Positions 59,525 to 64,000 of a stretch of 64,000 bases of DNA are shown here, piece after piece. The notes beneath the pieces are model-generated. The model had not been told where the DNA came from. It saw nothing but the letters and a program-made list of their open reading frames with translations, and made no database searches. The position numbers and the translations under genes are program-made. Numbering within the stretch: the stretch's first letter is position 1; each line of letters starts with the position of its first letter. Source of the DNA: Sulfitobacter delicatus (GTDB taxonomy: Bacteria; Pseudomonadota; Alphaproteobacteria; Rhodobacterales; Rhodobacteraceae). Location: contig NZ_FNBP01000011.1 of NCBI RefSeq assembly GCF_900102535.1, positions 1 to 64,000 of the forward strand, in the 5' to 3' direction.

Positions 59525-60190
59525 ATGTATCCACCGTTCACGGCTGATGAAGAACACCACCTTCCGAACGTCCTATCCGCACCTAGGTTTGCGACCTATC
59601 TGCGCGAAACCGGCAATGATAGGACGCGAGCTCTCCACCTATACCACTGGAATCTTCAAGTATCAGCCGCGTTCATGGTTCCACTCCATGTTTTGGAAGT
59701 TGCGCTGCGAAACGCTATCGTGGAAGCAATCGAAGCTGTCCATGGAGGAACATGGCCTTGGACACAAGGCTTCATCCGTTCGTTACCGAACCCGCGCGGT
59801 CCGGCATACAGCCCCAAACGAGACCTCGAAGGTTGCGCAGCACAGCAACCCACTGCCGGAAAGGTCGTTGCCGAACTGAAGTTCGTGTTTTGGGAGAAGA
59901 TGCTGACAAACAGGCACCAAGGCAGACTGTGGGACGATCATTTCTACGCAGTGTTTCCGGACGCGCCTCGTGGTGTCGCTGCCAGCCAGCGCCGATCAGA
60001 ATTAAGGTCTGACATTGAAGCCGTGAGGAGGCTCCGCAACAGAATCGCACACCATGAGCCTGTTTTTCCGCGCGCCCTTCAGGATGATTTTGATCGGATC
60101 ATCCGCTGCATAAGATGGCGCAACGAAACGACTGGCAACTGGGTGCTGGAAATCGAGACGGTACGCGCACTACTCGCAGTGCGCCCCTAA
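59525..60190 (+). CDS. Abi-type HEPN protein
   Basis: This 221-residue protein resembles Abi_2/AbiD-F proteins: a helical body with LEVALRNAIVEAI near residue 57 and the HEPN RNase-like motif RNRIAHHEP (R171, H176, H177). HEPN domains cut RNA, and Abi proteins stop phage growth by halting the cell. No antitoxin gene is adjacent. The gene has no good ribosome site, is visibly less GC-rich than its neighbours and is the only + strand gene in a block of minus-strand genes, which suggests recent insertion. The stop overlaps the convergent gene at 60187 by four bases. Confidence 0.8.
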   Translation: MYPPFTADEEHHLPNVLSAPRFATYLRETGNDRTRALHLYHWNLQVSAAFMVPLHVLEVALRNAIVEAIEAVHGGTWPWTQGFIRSLPNPRGPAYSPKRDLEGCAAQQPTAGKVVAELKFVFWEKMLTNRHQGRLWDDHFYAVFPDAPRGVAASQRRSELRSDIEAVRRLRNRIAHHEPVFPRALQDDFDRIIRCIRWRNETTGNWVLEIETVRALLAVRP

Positions 60191-60843
60191 GGGTCCTGCC
60201 CCGCCAGAAACTCCGCCAGCACAGGACTGGCCTCGCCCTTTGCGGAGCTGAGCAGCTCCGAGCCCGCGAGCGTCGCTTTCGACAGGCGCACGAGCCCGCC
60301 GGTTTCCTCGATGCGGTAGCAGCGGCGTTTCTGCCGACCCCGCCTGTAGTGTGTCGCGGTGACGATTAGGCATGTACTGCCATCGGTGAGCGTCACGGGC
60401 GCGGCGAGCCTGATCTTGTCGCCTTCTTCGTAGTCCGGGATCGAAGCCCAATCCCGGCAGCGCTGGCGCCAGTCCTGGGCGTAGCTGTCCGAGTCTTTCA
60501 GATCGGAGAGAAGCTCGATCAGCCCAAGCGGAGCACGAGATTCGTTCGGGCCAGCACTTTCCTCCATGTCCTTGTAGCCCCAGCAGCCGTCATCGTATCG
60601 GGTGAGGAAGACAGCCCCGAACGTGATGGAGCCATCCGCATCGGTCATATAGGTCGCGTCTTCGACAGGGGTGCCGTCGAGATTGGTGACCCTTGCCGCC
60701 GCATACCAGGTTGAGCCGACCTTGCAGGCCTTGACCAGTTCGGTTTTTTGCGTGTCGCCATGAGAGGTGCAGAGCCGGGCAATCTCCGCTTTCTCATCCG
60801 CGTAGGTCTGGACGCGGCCGTCGGTGTAGAAGAGCCATCCCAT
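60187..60843 (-). CDS. Plasmid backbone protein (possibly DUF6927)
   Basis: This 218-residue protein starts MGWLFYTDGRVQTYADEKAEIARLC. It contains TWYAAARVTNLDGTPVEDATYMTDADGSITFGAVFLTRYDDGCWGYKDMEES, a region recurring in rhodobacterial plasmid proteins, then a charged C-terminal half. I recall the family as DUF6927 but am not certain. Function unknown; the ATG at 60843 has a nearby AAGGA. Confidence 0.65.
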   Translation of the reverse strand: MGWLFYTDGRVQTYADEKAEIARLCTSHGDTQKTELVKACKVGSTWYAAARVTNLDGTPVEDATYMTDADGSITFGAVFLTRYDDGCWGYKDMEESAGPNESRAPLGLIELLSDLKDSDSYAQDWRQRCRDWASIPDYEEGDKIRLAAPVTLTDGSTCLIVTATHYRRGRQKRRCYRIEETGGLVRLSKATLAGSELLSSAKGEASPVLAEFLAGQDP

Positions 60844-60946
60844 CTCAGAGTCCTTTCTCTCGTTGGGGAAAATTGTTGTCGCCAATGTCCCGAGAGGGCC
60901 GCAGGCCCGGCAGCGTATTGGCGATGCGTGTTTGAGAAAGGGCGCG

Positions 60947-61540
60947 TTACGCCGCCCTCCGGTCATCGATTTCCATCAGCGCATCGAGCGGCACGCGGTA
61001 GGGCTGCATGGCGTCGAAATCCTCGCAATTGCCGCAGTTCTGCACGATCGCGAAGGTGTCGCAGGCATCCTTGAGGATGACCCGGAAGGTGCCGCCGAGG
61101 CCCGAGGGCACCTCGTAGGTTCCGCCGATGAGATAATCCGAGGCCCGGCGCACGAAGACGCGGATACTGTGGCCATCGGTGGCAAGCCGGATCGCGCCCC
61201 GCCCCCGGTCGATGAGCACCTGCACGTCATCTAGGATGTCGGTGTAGAACTGGCCGGTCAGATCGCGAAACGTCATGCGGCGCTGCGCCATCCAGTCGGT
61301 GTCCCGAAACGGGTTCATGCCGTCGGCGAAGGCAAAGGAGGGATCGGCCTGTTCGGTCGTGACGATGCGGGTGGTCGTGCCATCGATGCCGTTTGAGCGC
61401 AGATGCACACCAGTGCCGACGATCAGGATCAGGGCGGGCCTGTCCACGGGTCCGTTCCAATTGGGCAGGAAGGTTTTGCAGGCGCGCGCATGGGCGATTT
61501 GCGCCGCAACAGCGGAGGCAGAGAACTTGAGAATAGCCAT
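60947..61540 (-). CDS. Unknown plasmid backbone protein
   Basis: This 197-residue protein starts MAILKFSASAVAAQIAHARACKTFLPNWNGPVDRPALILIVGTGVHLRSNG, with alternating beta strands and a C-terminal FAIVQNCGNCEDFDAMQPYRVPLDALMEI. The CGNC pair could hold metal. The family is not recognised. It sits between the ParB-like gene and the gene ending at 60187, with a terminator at 61572-61607 upstream. Confidence 0.6.
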   Translation of the reverse strand: MAILKFSASAVAAQIAHARACKTFLPNWNGPVDRPALILIVGTGVHLRSNGIDGTTTRIVTTEQADPSFAFADGMNPFRDTDWMAQRRMTFRDLTGQFYTDILDDVQVLIDRGRGAIRLATDGHSIRVFVRRASDYLIGGTYEVPSGLGGTFRVILKDACDTFAIVQNCGNCEDFDAMQPYRVPLDALMEIDDRRAA

Positions 61541-61571
61541 GGGGATGTCTTTCCGTTGGGTGTGGGAGGGT

Positions 61572-61607
61572 CGACCCGCGCGGGTGGTATGGCCCACGCG
61601 CGGGTCG
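61572..61607 (-). terminator. Terminator of the ParB-like gene
   Basis: An 11-bp perfect stem, CGACCCGCGCG and CGCGCGGGTCG, with a 14-nt loop lies 10 bp past the stop at 61617. Confidence 0.65.
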
Positions 61608-61616
61608 CGTGATGGC

Positions 61617-63599
61617 TCAGGCCGCTTGCGCGACCTCGCTGTCAGGCTCCACGGTTTCCGCAGTGGGCTCCGCCTCATCACAGGCGACACCGGCGGTCTG
61701 CATCATCGGCGGGCACCAGGCGGCCACGGCAGCGCGCTGCGCGTCCGTGAGCGTGGCGAAGGGTTCGGCGAAGAGCTTGTCGCAGAAGGCGACGATCTCC
61801 TTCTTGCTCGACGAGGCGAGCGTTACCGCCTCTTGGGCGAGACCCAGATCTTCGCCGAGGATCTTCAGGAGCCAAGCCTTCTTGAAGCGGTTGAAGAGCG
61901 CCGCATTCGGCGTCCAGTGGGCGCGGATGTCGGGCATGATCTCGATCTCGAAATCATGCATCAGGCTGTCGCGCTGCCGATCCCGGGCAAAGCAGGACTG
62001 CGTGGTACTTGCCGTGGCATAGGCCACGAGCTTGGCCTTCTCCCCTGCATCGAGCGCGCGAAACGCCGCGAACTGATCGGTGGGCGCGCGGGCGTCATCG
62101 AGCCAGGAGAGGTCCAGCACATCATGCGCCGCCGCCACCTGCTCAAGCGAGGTCTCGTCGATCTCGTCCATCTTGGCATGGCTGCGGTATTCCTTGCGGG
62201 CATCGATCTTGATCGCCTGCGTGACACTCATGCCACTGGCCAGAACATCACTGACCAGCTTGAAGAGCGTCAGATCGAGCGTGGCCTCCGGATGCAGCGC
62301 CATCGCGGCCCCGAGCGCCATGGCCCGCTCGGTCTTGAGGTCCTCGGCCAGTGAGGCAGGATAAGTGATTTCGCCGGCGTCCGGGGCTTCTTCCCCGGTC
62401 GGGCCAGCCGAGGAGCCGCGTGCGCCCTCCTCTTTGACGGTGTCTTCCGGGCGGACGAGGCCAACATGGAGGGTCACCTGCCCGCCCGACCAGGACGCGA
62501 TTACCCCAGACCGCGCGAGGTCCTCGGCGCTGTAGGCCTCCTGCAGATCGCGGGCTTCGTCTTCCAGAGCGTCCACGCGCTCGTAAAGGGCATTGTAGGC
62601 ATCGTCTTCGAGCCCCTCATCCTCCATCTCGAGTTGCAGTTTCTCAAGTTCAGCGGTGATCTCATCCACGCGCTTTTGCGCAGCCTCATCAGGCTCGATC
62701 GGGCCGGGATAAACGCGGCCGTAGTCGGCCATGGTCGCGTAATCATAGCGGACCATCGCATCGGCCCAGGCAAAGCCCAGCTTTATGCGGGCCTCTTCGG
62801 CGGCGGCACCGAGCTTCTCGAGCAGGATGGTTTCCACCAGCGCCGCATCCTCCAGCACGGAATGCTCTTCCAGAAGGTCAGCTGCAACGGCCCCGCCGCG
62901 GGCCTCGTAGTCCGCGCGCACGAAAGCCCCGATATCGTCGCTGACCTGCACACCGCGGGATTTGAGCGCCTGACGGACGGTGTAGGCCTGCAGATAACCG
63001 CCGTCTTTCGTGAGCGCCTCGAAGACCTCGCGCTGCGCCTCTTGGCTCGGGTGCTCGGCGAAGGCCTTCATCGTGTCGAGCGTGATCACCTTGCTCCGGG
63101 CCGCGGCGCGGATGTCGGGGTGGATCAGGCCGTAGCGCAACCGACCTTTGACGGCGGCGACGGTGGTGCCGAAGGTCCTGGCGATGGTCTCAGGCGTCTG
63201 GCCGTCGGCCTCCATCATCCGGGCGAAAGCCTCGAACTCGTCGATTGCGTTCATCGGTGCCTGGGTAATGTTCTCGGCGAGCGACAGCGCCGTGGTGATG
63301 TCGCAGTCGTCAGGGACAAGGCGACAGTCGACCTTGGTTTTCGCCGTGAACCCCTTCGCGGCCTTGTCTGCGACCAGCTCCTTCAGCGCGGCATGGCGTC
63401 GGCCACCGGCCAGCACGGCGTATTTGCCGTCAAGCTTTTGGACCAGGAGCGGCTGGAGCAGGCCCAGAACGGCGATGCTGGCTTTCAGATGCGCGATGTT
63501 CTCGGGGTCATAGGTTTCCGGAGAGTTGCTGCGCACATTGGCACGATGCGGGACCAGATCGCCGATGGCGACGGTGAGAGGGGCAAAGCTTGTGGTCAT
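61617..63599 (-). CDS. ParB/Spo0J-like DNA-binding protein
   Basis: This 660-residue protein has an N-terminal ParB/Srx nuclease-like domain (VAIGDLVPHRANVRSNSPETYDPENIAHLKASIAVLGLLQPLLVQ...YAVLAGGRRHAAL, residues 8-70). A helix-turn-helix region follows (ETIARTFGTTVAAVKGRLRYGLIHPDIRAAA, about 155-185), with a long helical C-terminal body. It is far longer than chromosomal ParB and no ParA gene is present, so it may act in plasmid regulation or DNA processing rather than partition. The ATG at 63599 begins MTTSFAPLTVAIG. Confidence 0.88.
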   Translation of the reverse strand: MTTSFAPLTVAIGDLVPHRANVRSNSPETYDPENIAHLKASIAVLGLLQPLLVQKLDGKYAVLAGGRRHAALKELVADKAAKGFTAKTKVDCRLVPDDCDITTALSLAENITQAPMNAIDEFEAFARMMEADGQTPETIARTFGTTVAAVKGRLRYGLIHPDIRAAARSKVITLDTMKAFAEHPSQEAQREVFEALTKDGGYLQAYTVRQALKSRGVQVSDDIGAFVRADYEARGGAVAADLLEEHSVLEDAALVETILLEKLGAAAEEARIKLGFAWADAMVRYDYATMADYGRVYPGPIEPDEAAQKRVDEITAELEKLQLEMEDEGLEDDAYNALYERVDALEDEARDLQEAYSAEDLARSGVIASWSGGQVTLHVGLVRPEDTVKEEGARGSSAGPTGEEAPDAGEITYPASLAEDLKTERAMALGAAMALHPEATLDLTLFKLVSDVLASGMSVTQAIKIDARKEYRSHAKMDEIDETSLEQVAAAHDVLDLSWLDDARAPTDQFAAFRALDAGEKAKLVAYATASTTQSCFARDRQRDSLMHDFEIEIMPDIRAHWTPNAALFNRFKKAWLLKILGEDLGLAQEAVTLASSSKKEIVAFCDKLFAEPFATLTDAQRAAVAAWCPPMMQTAGVACDEAEPTAETVEPDSEVAQAA

Positions 63600-63682
63600 G
63601 TGATATCCTTCCAGGTGGGTGAGGTGTGGCCCGCGCACTCACGCGCGTGACCAATCCCCGGCTTCAGGGATCACCACGACAA

Positions 63683-63718
63683 AAGGCCCACTCTCCCTTT
63701 GAGGGGCCAGTGGGCCTT
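63683..63718 (-). terminator. Terminator after the DUF3768 gene
   Basis: A 10-bp perfect stem, AAGGCCCACT and AGTGGGCCTT, with a 16-nt loop lies about 40 bp past the stop at 63758. Reading leftwards it ends in TTTTGT. Confidence 0.65.
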
Positions 63719-63757
63719 CATTGCTTGACGTGTAAGGTTTGAGGGGTGTCCCCTCGC

Positions 63758-64000
63758 CTACCAGTCCCGCGCAAGCATGATGGTCAGCACGCGCATGGTC
63801 GTGGCAGGATTGTCCAGGGTCTCGGCCCCGTAGCGGAAATCCGAGTCTGCTGCATAGAGATCGATTTGCCAGAACACGGTCTCGCCCCGGATCTCGACCA
63901 CTCCGAAATCGTGCCATCCCTCGGGATCATTCTCAGGCTCGAATGTTGCAAATTCACCAGTGGACTTCACCGCCTCGGCCATGAAGCCGTCGCTGGCCTC
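63758..64000 (-). CDS. DUF3768 protein, 5' end beyond the window
   Basis: The last 81 codons of a minus-strand gene, open to the window edge. It contains FATFEPENDPEGWHDFGVVEIRGETVFWQIDLYAADSDF and ends PATTMRVLTIMLARDW, the DUF3768 pattern. Full-length members are longer at the N-terminus, so an internal methionine at 63982 is probably not the start. Function unknown; common in alphaproteobacterial plasmids. Confidence 0.8.
   Translation of the reverse strand, partial: EASDGFMAEAVKSTGEFATFEPENDPEGWHDFGVVEIRGETVFWQIDLYAADSDFRYGAETLDNPATTMRVLTIMLARDW

Noticed and set aside
61617-63599. Plasmid partition locus (parAB)
   Set aside because: No ParA gene is in the window and the protein is about twice the usual ParB length, so a partition role is not claimed.
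62466-63650. 394-codon open frame on the + strand
   Set aside because: Antisense to the ParB-like gene, whose domains and start are clear.

Overview
The window looks like part of a large conjugative plasmid, or a plasmid-like integrative element, of an alphaproteobacterium, most likely Rhodobacterales (Roseobacter group). This rests on the GC-rich coding style, the VirB/VirD type IV secretion set, the backbone of small DUF genes around a strawberry-notch-like helicase and a ParB-like protein, and the bacterioferritin/Bfd pair. No rRNA, tRNA, CRISPR array or replication initiator was seen.

Positions 1-12.5 kb form a metal and respiration island. A ZntR/CadR/PbrR-type MerR regulator is followed by a caa3-type cytochrome oxidase operon (CtaG, subunit II with cytochrome c, a fused subunit I-III, a small membrane protein and a tri-haem cytochrome c). 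Then come two cation-diffusion-facilitator-type transporters and a cysteine-rich CBS protein. Four promoters with the 19-bp spacer typical of MerR targets suggest that one regulator controls much of this island. Its right edge is decayed: a frameshifted CcdA-like gene, a truncated MFS gene and an IS1182-type element.

Positions 14-23.3 kb are a patchwork: an orphan Fe(III)-binding protein, an IS5 fragment, bacterioferritin and Bfd, several unknown genes, a 5'-truncated rpsU copy, a TrbM-like secreted protein, and a two-gene unit of a multi-membrane protein with a DNA-binding-like N-terminus plus an alpha/beta hydrolase.

Positions 23.4-35.2 kb are a tightly overlapping T4SS operon: virB1-like, B2, B3, B4, a short lipoprotein that is a good VirB7 candidate, a second transglycosylase, B5, B8, B9, B10, B11, DUF4177, a secreted protein and B6. 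Positions 41.3-46.3 kb read the other way and hold the DNA-processing genes virD4, a MOBP/VirD2 relaxase and a MobC-like protein. Positions 46.8-64 kb hold plasmid backbone genes of poorly known function: DUF2493, DUF736, DUF6915, DUF6878, methylase-helicase, ParB-like and DUF3768.

Three probable defence or conflict modules sit in gaps of this conjugation backbone. (1) 35.3-41.2 kb is a coupled operon of a metallo-beta-lactamase-fold protein, an E2-E1-JAB ubiquitin-like conjugation/deconjugation fusion, and a patatin phospholipase. It is preceded by a DUF2188 gene and faces a divergent XRE/ImmA pair across a 19-bp-arm inverted repeat. It resembles type II CBASS but has no CD-NTase, and it is the best candidate here for an under-described system. 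(2) 49.2-52.6 kb is an AAA ATPase plus subtilisin-like protease pair resembling IetAS. (3) 59.5-60.2 kb is a solitary Abi/HEPN-type protein.
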